Source: Vitellaria paradoxa (Eukaryota > Streptophyta > Magnoliopsida > Ericales > Sapotaceae). From it: a stretch of 64,000 nt of DNA. The stretch is taken from contig CM034239.1 in the NCBI GenBank assembly GCA_019916065.1, forward strand, positions 43,292,663 to 43,356,662, read 5' to 3'. The position numbers and the translations under genes are program-made. Below, one piece after another: positions 1 through 10,258 of the stretch. The first letter of the stretch is position 1. Each line of letters begins with the position of its first letter. Below the pieces are notes generated by a model. It worked only from the letters and a program-made list of their open reading frames with translations, made no database searches and was not told the origin of the DNA.

Positions 1-365
1 TGCTTTTTTTTTTTTTTTTTTTGGTAATTAGCTCTATTAATGCTTTGCACCTGCGAATAATTATTGCTCGCGGGGTGGAGAGGATAGTGGAGGGAATATG
101 GACAACTGGCATCAAACGAAGACAAATAAAGAGAGACGACTGAGATGTTGCCACGGCATCATCGAACTGCCGGAAGCAGTGGTGCCCACCCAAAGGCAAA
201 GATCAAATCGGAGACTCCTAAAAGAGAAAGAAAGTGCTGGGGATGTGGCCACCGGACCAACGAGACTGAGAAAGAGCCCCCATTTGCGAATTGCTGTCTC
301 CCCTTAGATCCGATTTCAGAAATTATTATTCTCTCCTCCGTTCGCGGCGGCGGTGCTGGTGGTGG
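1..365. other. Upstream region and leader of the Pro/Ser-rich gene
   Basis: The window opens with a long T tract, then moderately GC-rich sequence leading into the gene that starts at 366. Short open frames here overlap on both strands and none resembles a known protein. The stretch is best read as promoter plus 5' leader. I see no clear TATA box. Confidence 0.4.
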
Positions 366-1085
366 ATGGCAAGTAGGGCCAACAAGTACGCCTCCCTCAA
401 CTTCAACGACATCTACGAGAAGAAGGTCACCAATCCCACCACCAACAAGCAACACCCCTCCTCTTCTTCGTCTCCGTCGCCTCTCACGAGTTCCAGCAAA
501 CCCATTCTCTCCAATTCTCGCATCCATGGCAACATGCTCGTCCTGAGCCGCCCCTCTCCCAAACCCCTCTCTCAACCCTCTACTCCTCCGCCACAATCAC
601 TGCCGCCGCAACCCCAACTGCAGCCGCCACAGCACCGTCCACAACAGCCACACGCGATTTCGGATCAAACCCAGTCTGAATCGGACGCCATATCTCTTCG
701 TCCACAGGGCCGAACAGGGTCGGGACCATCTTTGGCTCCCTCTCCTTTGACGTTGCCAAAGCCGGACAAAGATTTCTCGCCGTCTCCATCTCCATCGCCA
801 TCGCCATCGCCGAAGCCGAACAGGTTCGTTCCGCCTCATCTTCGGCCGGGATTCGTGGGCCGGGAGGAGAAGCCAGGGCCTGAATTCCAGAAGCAACAGG
901 GAGTCCGGTCCAGGGAGTTCGGAGGTCACCGGCTGGGGCATTTTGGGTCGCCAAATAGGTACGGGGAAGACGGGCGACCGAAATCCGGAGGTGGGTATGA
1001 GAGAATGCGCGGAGTTGGTGACTCAGATCGGGGGGATATGAATCGGCCTGGTTCGAGTGGAGCTCGCCCGAGTTCCAGTGGATGA
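366..1085 (+). CDS. Uncharacterised Pro/Ser-rich plant protein, 239 aa
   Basis: A single open frame of 240 codons including the stop. I chose the ATG at 366 rather than the in-frame ATG at 291, because the protein from 366 begins with an ordered-looking stretch (MASRANKYASLNFNDIYEKK) and the upstream residues are low-complexity leader translation. After residue about 30 the protein is almost entirely disordered: Ser/Pro runs, PPQ-rich stretches, a (SP)n tract near residues 145-155, then a Gly/Arg-rich C-terminal third. No membrane segment or catalytic motif is visible. The GC content is much higher than the flanks, as expected for a real exon. The short N-terminal block followed by disorder looks like a conserved plant protein of unknown function, possibly a nuclear or RNA-associated scaffold; that role is inference. 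A further downstream exon cannot be excluded. Confidence 0.65.
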   Translation: MASRANKYASLNFNDIYEKKVTNPTTNKQHPSSSSSPSPLTSSSKPILSNSRIHGNMLVLSRPSPKPLSQPSTPPPQSLPPQPQLQPPQHRPQQPHAISDQTQSESDAISLRPQGRTGSGPSLAPSPLTLPKPDKDFSPSPSPSPSPSPKPNRFVPPHLRPGFVGREEKPGPEFQKQQGVRSREFGGHRLGHFGSPNRYGEDGRPKSGGGYERMRGVGDSDRGDMNRPGSSGARPSSSG

Positions 1086-1259
1086 TGGTACGGTTCTCAC
1101 AAACTTCTCTGTCTTTGTACTTTTTGAACATATATGTATATTCGTCCATTTACGTCTGTTCATAAATGGAACTGTTTGACATTTATGACATTTTTATTTC
1201 ATTTATTAGTCTATAATTTTCATTAAGATGTCATGGGAGCCATTTGCAGTTAAAGGTGA

Positions 1260-2133
1260 AAGCACATGTAGGTTGAAGGTGGAGTGGAGTGGGCATTCCA
1301 AGGATTGTGAAACTCAATGAAGCGTAATTGGAGAAATGGCTTTGTTGATATGAACATAGAGAGAGACTTTGGAGAACGGTTTTGTTGGCGAAACTACAGT
1401 GAGTAGTGAATGGGCGAAACTACAGTGAGTAGTGAATCGGAAGATTGGTCAACGATAGAGTGGGAAAGGGAGCTCATTGTAGTTTGTGGAAAAAGTATTA
1501 AAGGTTTATTGCAAGAATTTTGAGGCATTCTTCTATTGAAGTGGCTAAATGGAATATATTAGAGTTTTGAAAAGATGAATGGATAGATGGAAATTGTTTG
1601 AAAGATTTGTTCCGAAAAATGAGTTAGCAGTGGATTAAGAAGCTACCATGGAGAAGTGCAGTTTATTAATATTTAATATTGTGTCGTGGAATTTTGATCT
1701 AAGAATAAACCTTCAAAATTGAGAGGTTGACAATTAGTTGAATTCGATGAATTTTGTTATATATCCAAAAGGTGGGGAAAGGGCAGGACAGATTTTGATG
1801 GTTTAGGATCAAGACCACTGAATTTACGTTGAAGACTTTCTAGGATGCAATGGTCGATAGTAGGATGGACTCTTTTCCTTGGAAGCTTATTTGTCCTCTG
1901 GGGCACCTACAGAAGTTGCCTTCTTTGTTTGGTATTTGACTATTGATAATCTTAATGGTAGAAGGTTTATCATTGTCAGTAGGTGCTATCTTTGTAAAAG
2001 TGAGGATGAAACTATCAATCATAGTTTTGTTCACTGTACGTGGGGAAAGGAGTTATGGTATGTAGTAATATATCATTTTGGCATAACATGGGTTCTTCCG
2101 AACAAAGCCAAGAAGGTTTTTTTGACTTGCTGA
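1260..2133 (+). pseudogene. LINE relic: end of reverse transcriptase plus zf-RVT domain
   Basis: Translating across frames gives the hallmarks of the C-terminal part of plant non-LTR retrotransposon ORF2. There is a GIPRIVKLNEA-like segment near 1290-1320, an FWKDEWIDG-like segment near 1565-1600, and at 1879-2133 an open piece with the reverse-transcriptase zinc-binding pattern (FVWYLTIDNL, then CYLCKSEDETINHSFVHC, then ELW). Many stops and frame changes break it, so it is an old dead copy. No 5' end or poly(A) tail can be assigned with confidence. Confidence 0.7.
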
Positions 2134-2664
2134 TGTGAGGGGGGGTGGGAATGGTGTAAAGTCGGTAGGATTATTTTTGTTTGTTTGACTTGGCTTTACA
2201 TGCTGGGAAAGGAATAGCATAGTTTTTCAGAATTTAGAATCTCATTTTTAGAATAAAAAAGTATTTTTTTAATCTATCTTTTACAGTTGGTTGGTTATCT
2301 AGGGGTGTAGAGCTTGATTTCTATCATTTTTTAGATTTTGTTGAGAGTATCGATTTGTAATCATAGCCTGTGCCTAGGGTTTTTTAAGGAGATTTTTGCC
2401 CAACGCATGCACAATTTGTACAAAATTCCTTCATCCTTTCAGTCAAAATAACAATTCCCTAACCTATGCACTAGGAAAAGTCATTGTTTGAAACAATGAT
2501 TTCAGCCTCTACCAAAGCACAATCGTTGTTATAAATGATTTTAAAAGTTGTCTTTACAAACAATGACTTTAAAGTTATCTAAGATTAAAATACTTCGTTC
2601 AATGTACTTTTGTTGAACTGTCAAAAAGACCCCCAACCTTAAAAGACTTTACAGTCCTTTTTCA

Positions 2665-3031
2665 GGCCCCGTTTGGAGTAAGAAAAAACAAGATAAATTG
2701 AGATAAAATGTGGTTTGGAGTTAATTGTGGCGCCTTTTTTTTTTTTCTGAAAAGTCGCAAACCGTGAGAACGGTTTTCCAAATCCGTTCTCACGGATTCA
2801 AAAAAATTCACAAAAAATAGTGACAATGGTACTCGTTTGAAAGCTCTCGACCTGAAGAATATGATTGTATAAAAAATTTACACATTCGGTTAACCTATTT
2901 CCAGATTTTTTAATTTTTTGGTGAAATATTGAAATTTTTTGAAATTATTGATGGCGGGAAAATTAGATGTAAAGGGGTTGTTAGAGATTTATAAAGATTT
3001 TTAGCGTTTTATCTTAATGCCAAACGAGGCC
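2665..3031 (-). mobile_element. Tourist-like MITE, copy 1
   Basis: A 367-bp non-coding element whose ends are inverted repeats: GGCCCCGTTTGG on the left and CCAAACGAGGCC on the right. It is the same family as the element at 58591-58858 but in opposite orientation, and the two match through most of their length when one is reverse-complemented. It holds an internal 10-bp perfect inverted repeat (GTGAGAACGG / CCGTTCTCAC). The flanking trinucleotides are TCA and TTA, so the expected TTA target duplication is imperfect here. Confidence 0.75.
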
Positions 3032-3575
3032 TTAATGTGATCGTTTGAAAAGACAACTTTAGGCCCTTTTTTTTTTTTGGGGGGGGGGGACATCGTCTAA
3101 GATTGAAGTTGCCATTTCAAATGATGGCTTTGTGGGTGTATGGGTTAGGGAATTTTTTTTGATGATGAATGGGTGAAGAAATTTTGTTCCCTTCTTGTAT
3201 GCTTGGGGCAAAAGTCTCTTTTTTATGTATTTGGTTGGTATCCCCTTCATACCCTATTCAATAAATTGTTTGAATTATTCTTTCTCAATAAAATAACATA
3301 AATAAATAACAGGACATGACAACACTTTACGTATATTCTAGATGTTCTTTATTTGTTGTCGTCTATATCTCCACATGTACGCGTGTGTGTGTGTGTATCT
3401 CCTGGTGTTGCTATTTTATAATTGTGCTCCTAACTATAGGATTTGTCGTGCATCTAATAATCCTGTGGCTCTGGGGTCGAATCCATAGGGAACGAGTGTT
3501 TCAAATGTTTTATCATGTAGTAGTGCAAGTGAATTGAATTGAATACAATATTTTTTGGATTTATTATATTAATTC
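3032..3575. other. Intergenic, nothing recognised
   Basis: AT-rich sequence with a T/G homopolymer pair near 3069-3090 and a short (GT)n run near 3383-3397. Small open frames here have no recognisable features. Confidence 0.4.
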
Positions 3576-3579
3576 AAAA

Positions 3580-3745
3580 ATAATGGCTCGGAATAGTGGT
3601 AAGGTTGTTCCATTGCTATCTAAAGGTCAAATTCGAATATCGGAATTAACCTTTTTACTTGTAGAGGAAAGGCTGTTTATATCTGACCCTCCTTAGACTC
3701 TGCAATGTGAGAGCCTTGTGCACTGGGTTTTCCTTTTTATTTTAT
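3580..3745 (+). mobile_element. Au-type SINE
   Basis: A tRNA-derived SINE. An A-box-like AGTGGTAAGG near 3595 is followed by a B-box-like GGTCAAATTCGAAT near 3626. A body with TGACCCTCCTTAGAC and a conserved tail, GAGAGCCTTGTGCACTGGG, then runs into a T-rich end. This tail and short T-tract are typical of the plant Au SINE family. The block 2 copy starts inside the B box (44860), so the SINE lies at the duplication boundary. Confidence 0.7.
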
Positions 3746-4077
3746 TAATAGAAATTAAGTTGAAACTAAATTTAACTTAAACAAATACCGAAAAGTGGGT
3801 TTGAATCAAGAATATGCATGATTCAATTTTTTCAAGACTAACTCATGTTCAATCCAACAATAGTGTGTTGAGCTTGGAACTTTTTTTTTTTTTTTTTTGA
3901 TTGGTGAAACAACAACTAGGATTGATGGTTTTTATTAGAATTGAAGATCTATGTATAGAAGCATATGGATTACAAGCATCTATTATACCAAAACTTGATT
4001 TGTGAATGATAGTTGAAACAATTTTGTAGAAATCTAGCAAACTATTGTAAAACGATCATTCATTCACATTTATAAAA

Positions 4078-4535
4078 TGTTAGACTATAGGATTTATTTT
4101 GTTTCTTTATTGAGTTGTCACAGCTATATTTCCTACTCCTATTTTCCTTGTTTGATGTAAGCTCTCATTATAAATATAATTGGAGGGAGAAGGTCGAAAT
4201 AACTTCAATTCTCTCTCTCTCTTTCTCTTAACTTGGAATCGGAGCTAAATTTGGTCCCAAAAAGAAAAAAAAGAAACCCTAAGTCGCTGCAAATATATTG
4301 TTCTCACCGTTGGCTGGTTCTCTGGCCGTCAAAGTTCACCTCCGACGACATTAAAGCTATCATTGGCGGCCGACGATCACAGTCCACTCTTAGTCAGCAC
4401 GGGATATTGCCTGACATGCTCTCTTGCGCCAATCTACTTTGCGGCTCCAGATCTCATGCGCTGAGAGATCCTCAGCGTGTGCCAGAAATCAAACATAAGA
4501 TAATAAGGAAACAGCATAAATCCTATATTCTAACA
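4078..4535. mobile_element. TG..CA element with 35-bp inverted termini and 5-bp target duplication, copy 1
   Basis: A 458-bp element beginning TGTTAGACTATAGGATTT and ending in the near reverse complement AAATCCTATATTCTAACA. It is flanked on both sides by TAAAA. TG..CA ends with a 5-bp duplication are the signature of LTR elements, yet the long inverted termini are more like a MITE. Inside, near 4234, is a sequence like the initiator-Met tRNA primer site (clearer in the block 2 copy as TTGGTATTAGAGC). It could be a derivative of a small LTR element (TRIM) or a solo LTR with unusually long inverted ends. No coding capacity is seen. Confidence 0.55.
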
Positions 4536-4599
4536 TAAAATAATACTTAACTATCAAGTTTGTTGATACCTAATCAAGAACTCATAAAACCCTAACGTA

Positions 4600-6180
4600 T
4601 CAACTTGGACATCAAGATTCTAAGTGTTTGATATACCAAAACATGATTTTGTTAATATCAAATCAAAGAATACATAAAAAGCTAATTTGATTCATAGAAA
4701 TCACTATGCCGTAATTGTAGTCAGTCCAACTAGGAGTTCACACAATCCATGGTTATTTGCCAAAATTTAGATCAAAAACTTTATTTTGAAACAAATATTC
4801 ATTGAACAAGTGGAAAGAACAGATGCAATCAAAGAGGAGGAGGTCAGGAAGAAAACTGAAAACCAATTCTAGTCCCTCTTCTCTGAGCTTCTCTCCTACC
4901 ATTCATAATGCTAGCAAAAAATGAGCCTTAAGTCGTCTACCACCTTGGAAAAGAGCGACCATTCGAACCGTAGGCTGAATGGCCTGGCTGGTGAAGAGAT
5001 TCTCATGTCTCTTGTTCCGTGGTCTTGACGTAGTGCTCATCTTGCAATTCTGGATAGCCTTGCTTTTGAATTTGGCCCTTTGCCATCTTTCCACTCTTCA
5101 TATATTTCTTTATAATTTTTGGTTGTTCATTTGCTCCTCTTTAGAACATTTGACTTGTGAACTTGTAGACAAAACAAGATTGAGGAGTTTCAACTATAAA
5201 ATATGAATTTAAACTTATGCATGTATTGAACGTAGAATAACATGTATCAATTATGCAATTTATAATGTTCATCATTCAGTCTGTCACTTGTCCATATTCT
5301 GTGCTCAGTATCATGTTCTTTGTTTGTCTTGACATTCCATTTCAACGGAGGGCTTGTATGTATGCGACAACTCTTAGTCATCAGGTTCTAATTACAATTT
5401 TATTCCTGTTATTTTGATTTTGAATTTATTTGGTAGATTAATGTTTCCTCCCAGTGAACTTGATTTGTCCTATTGGAGGCAATTGATATTTGTCATGTTA
5501 TCTAGACATGCTAGCTATCAGAGCTACAGCACCTAAAAAATGCTATTCAATGTTATATTAATGAAGATAACTTATTATATATATATATATATATATACTT
5601 TACAATGTAATAACCATCCAGTGTTTTTCGTTAGTAATTTTATTAACCAACCCATTTTGTCTGGCGACAATTTGAAATTCAGCAACGTTAATCATATGTA
5701 GAGAGAGCTTGAATAAAACTCAAATATCAAAAATGTATCTTGAGTTGAAGAGGTTCTAACTATCCAAACAATAATCCTATTATTTAAGTTGAATTATTGA
5801 CCACTAACTCACGTAAAAGTTGAAGTTAGAGAGGGTAAACCTATTATTTTGTGACACAATATATGGCTAACTGTTCTAAATGTGATATATGCCAATAGTG
5901 GTTGGGTGTAACTCATTCACAATATTGTCATGTTCCTGTCTTTAGTTTTGTAAACTTCCAGGTGTCTAAGTGACGAACAAGTGTGTCCCCAAAGTATTAG
6001 ATTCCAAAATGTCAAAAAGTTATGGGTCCGACGTGTATTGGGGAAGTGTCTGACTAGTGTCACTGTTTCGAACATTATATTCTTGAAAGTGTTCATACTT
6101 CTTATGTCCTAGATGTCTGAATGAACCTGTGTCTCCTGCAACTCAATTATATTTTGGCCGGCTTAGCATTTGACAGATTG
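4600..6180. other. Intergenic duplicated DNA without a clear gene
   Basis: AT-rich, matched by block 2 at about 45860-48400. A short stretch near 4900-5150 translates on both strands, but neither reading is supported by a recognisable domain and the two copies do not keep a common frame. A (TA)n run lies near 5576-5597. Confidence 0.4.
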
Positions 6181-6464
6181 TGTTTGATTGGGGGATGTGG
6201 TGGGTGTGATTGGATTGTCAATCCTGTGAGCCCCTTATATCTCAAGTGTTTTTTTTTTGGCACCAGATGCAGTATCTGTCCATATCTCATCCCCGGATTA
6301 GTTTACGTCCAAGATCCAAAGGTCACATCTCTTATTTTATTCCATTCCATATCCCGCCAACCAAACATAAAAAAAGTAGTTTCATGTTATTTTTAATCTT
6401 ATATATTATCCTGCAGTATTACCTATCCCCTATAATTGTATCTCCCAATCAAACGTAACCTTAG
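6181..6464. mobile_element. MITE with GTTTGATTGGGGGAT inverted ends, copy 1
   Basis: The left end, GTTTGATTGGGGGAT, is mirrored at the right end by ATCTCCCAATCAAAC followed by GTAACC. The block 2 copy (48402-48704) has the cleaner right end, ATCCCCCAATCAAACGTAGCC. It is non-coding and about 280 bp. It was present before the segmental duplication. Confidence 0.5.
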
Positions 6465-7780
6465 AAGTTAGATGCATAATGCACATTAGGAAGAGTTATT
6501 ATGTTGTTGAGTTGCTGTTTTTTTTATCAATATCTTAAAACGGTACTGTCTGTTATGTAATTTGTCACTTCCATTATGGGAAAACTGTTATAACACATTT
6601 CAAGTCAACTATGGAAAGACGGCAAGCAATAGCTGGGTCAGGTGAATGATCTCAAACTCGTCAATAATTATTAGTCTACCTAGGAGGTTGCAATTGGTCT
6701 GCCAATAGATGGACCTTGTCTATCATGCTTACTCTTGTAATATGCTGTTGCTATATTATGATCCTTTTTCTGGCGATTGTTTGTGAAGATAGCTGCTGGT
6801 TAACATTAACACATTGCCCCCTGCTATTGGATCAAGAATTACTTCCCTGCCAATTGCTGTTTGTAAATTTATCCACCATTTATTTTTATATGAATACTCC
6901 TTGAAACAATGACCTCTTCATTTGTAAACTACTTGTTTTAAGAGTTTCCATGTGTTAAGAGTAATTAGTTGATGGATGAAATGAAGTCAAAATGGGGTAT
7001 CGCCTTGTACATTGTTATAATGGAGGCATGGGGGACTGAGTAAAGATTGCTCTCATTGATTTGGAAAATTACACACAGACTATTGATTTCGCTCTCCTTT
7101 ACTTGTAAATTTTACTTATGTTCCATTATTATTAAGCTTTTGCCCCTATTTACTTTAAAAATGTAATTTTGCCCCCATTAATTACAAATTTTTGGTCCAC
7201 CCCTGGATGGAGGGTCTTTTGATTGGAATAGTTCTTACTGAAATCCGAACTTATTCATCATTGTGACAATTTGCCTCCGTACAGACTTCTTGTGTTGTGG
7301 TAGAGCTTCTTCCAAGGACAAGTGTGAAAAAACCTTTTTGATGCAAATATATCCTCACAATGGACATCTACAATTTTTGGTCCTGGAATCGGCATTTATC
7401 TAGAAGATTTTGGTAGATCTTCAACTCCTGCAGATCAGAATCTGACTAAGCTGGTGCCTTTTGGGTGTCTTCCAATAACTGACTGGTGATGAAATGTTTG
7501 TTTTCAAGTATTCTTTTTGAAGAGGAGGTTTGTGGATGGAACCCTTTCCAAATATTGTTTGGTGGTTGGGATTGTTTTAGTTAAAATAGAAAAGGAAGAT
7601 GCCAATGGAATGTATAATCTCCTGTATGATTGTCTTCTGTTCATTTCATACACCATTTTGTGAAAGTGAGTATTTCATTGCGGTTGCTGCCCCCTTCTTA
7701 TTAGTCTCTCTTTTTCAATATATTCTGCTAGCTTTTTTTTTTTGTAGAATATGCATATCCTTTTTTTAGGTTCGTAATTG

Positions 7781-7972
7781 ACTGTTCATTTGATCGAGTG
7801 GCTCATGGGTATGCTCTATACAGAGATTACACGGGTTTGATTCTTAATTCAAGCGATGAGTGTGAATGGCAGCGTATATCTTCTCGGTTTACCTATCGGT
7901 TAAGCAGTTCATTGAGAGTTAGTAATAAATCGGTAACGATTTTAGGTTACTCCAAAAAAAAAAAAAAAAAAT
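7781..7972 (+). mobile_element. tRNA-type SINE with poly(A), copy 1
   Basis: An A-box-like TGGCTCATGGGT near 7799 and a B-box-like GGTTTGATTC near 7833 precede about 120 bp of body and an uninterrupted A tract ending near 7971. The equivalent block 2 sequence (53955-54156) keeps the boxes and the tail. Target duplications are not obvious. Confidence 0.5.
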
Positions 7973-7979
7973 GATCTGT

Positions 7980-10258
7980 TTTGTTTTGAAACCAGCTCTG
8001 ATGTTCGATCGATTTCACAGTACTTGGTGCTATGAAGCTGTCCTTAACAAACTATTAAAAGGAGATTATCAGGTTTGGGTTGCGTCAATATACTAGGAAC
8101 AGACTTGTATGTACAGAAATTTGTAGATTCAAAACCCGATAATCTTAACAGGAATCTGAATCCAAAATTACAACTTTAGCGAATATGAAACATGCCAAGC
8201 AGCTTGGATTGGCTTCTGCATGTGGCCGTTAGCGATCTTGTTGATTTGGTGAGGGCGTTGTTGATTGTTGTCATTGTCTAGTTTGATTTGTTATGGTTGG
8301 CATAGCCGGTGGTAGTTGTTGCTCGCTATTTGGTTAGATTTTCTGCTACTGTTCCCTTTGGAATTCATGCTGTTGTGCCTTTCAGTTAGTTAAGTTACTT
8401 CTTGACATATGCTTGTTTGGTGGAGCGAAAAATAACAATATATGTATATATATATCAATTTTGGGTGCTTTTGGTGTTTAGGAAAACGTCAAAAGTTAGT
8501 GTTTTTTCCGAGTTGATAAATTATCGACACATTAACTTTTGTTGATTTGGTAAAGGGTATAATAATTATTTCATTTTAACCTAATTTAAAAGTTGTTAAA
8601 ATCTTTATTAACACTTAAAAGTTACTAGAAAAAATTACTACAAATTTATATTTATTTTGCTAAACATTTAAAAATTACTAATAATTGTTACTTGTTTTAT
8701 TAAAAATGAGCTTTTCTTTTTTGATATGCTTACAGGGATGACTCTAATTTTGAGGTAGCAATAGGGGAGGAGGCGAAAGTACACCATGGACCCAAACATG
8801 AAGTAACTAACCCAAAAAAAAAAAAAAAAAAAAAAATTGGCACAGAAACTACACGCGAATATATAACAAAATCTCATGAAGGAAACTATTAGAAAATCAA
8901 AATAAAATGAAAATTTTGAATTTGTTTTTTTTTTTTAAATTGTGTTAGAAAAATGAGAAGGTAATTGATAGATATTTGTTAAAAAATAAAATAATAAAAA
9001 AATTACCAATTTTAGGGTATTAGGTATTTGATGAAATACCAAAAATTAGTGTTTTGCTTATGTGACATGTTGCTAACATACTAATTTTTGCCTATGAGAC
9101 AAAAGTTATAATAATTATTTTATTTTAACTCAACTTAAAAATTACCAAAATTTTTATTAAGCACACAAAAAATTGTCAAAAATTTTTAAAAATTATTAAA
9201 AATTATCAAAATTTTTTATAAAATACCTAAAAGTTACTAAAATTTTTTATTTGTTTTATTAAATACACTAAAAGTTTCACTTGCCAAAAGGTGTTAGAAA
9301 TTATTAAAAGTTATCAAAAATTGTAACTTCCAAACAGAGCTTTAATTAAGGATAACAAAATAACACCATGCAATTAATAAATTTAATTTTTCTTTATTAT
9401 TCTTTTTCAATGTACAAATTCGTGTTCCAAATACACCTTAAAATTATTTAGTGTTTAAAAAAATAAATATCTTATTTAATTACTAAATGATAATTCCAAT
9501 AATAAAACCATACATTATCACAAATAATTTTTTAGTTATAAATTTGTGTGGTGAATCTGGTGATTACGATATGTATATGGAATTTTAACCAAAAAAAAAA
9601 ATAACTATTATTACTATATAAAAATATGAATTTAGTGATTCAGCTATCTAACTAAAACGCATAGTGTGATTTGACGTCGAATACCATATTAGTAAGTTGA
9701 GACAAGACAAGGTATACGTAACTAAAATTTTTCACGTTGCTTTTTTTTTTTTAATTTTTTAATTAAGAGTTTCTCATATTTTTAATTGATTAAAACTGCA
9801 CGTCTCAAAGTACTTTTGTTATCATAAGAAGCATCGTAGATTTTTCGGTCCTGTTTGGTGGCACCAAAAATTATTAAAACTCACTAATTTTAATTAATTT
9901 TTATACTTTTTTCTCATCAAAATTTTTCACATATCACTTTTATGTCACATTTTTCTATTTTTATTGTACTTTTTATTTTTTTTTGTCAATCAAACACCTC
10001 CGAATTCATCTTAATTAAAGCAAATTAAAAATTAAATTAAACTAATTAATTACAATATATAATTCAAGGGCAGTACTTTACTTTCCTGTTTCAAAACCAA
10101 TTTTCATTATTGCAAGCGGATTCACACAACCTGTTAAATTCCATAAGTATTAAATTTTTTATTTCAAAAACCCACAAATGCACTTAATTAATATCACAAA
10201 GGAGGTCCTCCGCACACGCGCGCGCACGCAGATATATAATGGCAATCACATGAATTAA
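7980..10258. other. AT-rich duplicated intergenic DNA with MITE-like repeats
   Basis: Near 8000-8235 is the counterpart of the open frame at 54173-54496, but here the frame is broken by missing bases and a stop. From 8450 to 9340 the sequence consists of repeated AAAAATTA(C/G)TAAAA-type words with TTTGG-like ends, matching the MITE-like element seen whole at 55375-55752; here its left end is deleted. Near 10215 is a short alternating CG/CA run. Confidence 0.45.
9846..10004. mobile_element. Small MITE present only in block 1
   Basis: About 159 bp with imperfect inverted ends (CGGTCCTGTTTGGTGG on the left, CAAACACCTCCG on the right). Block 2 reads straight through the matching site near 56244 (GATTTTTCATCTTAATG) without it, so it is a real insertion after the duplication or a precise loss in block 2. 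Confidence 0.5.

Noticed and set aside
4903..5206. Coding gene near 4.9-5.2 kb on either strand
   Set aside because: Both readings are short, neither shows a recognisable domain, and the block 2 copy does not preserve the same frame.
10210..10235. Alternating CG/CA tract as a regulatory Z-DNA element
   Set aside because: Short, and differs in composition in the block 2 copy (56415-56448). Nothing ties it to gene control.
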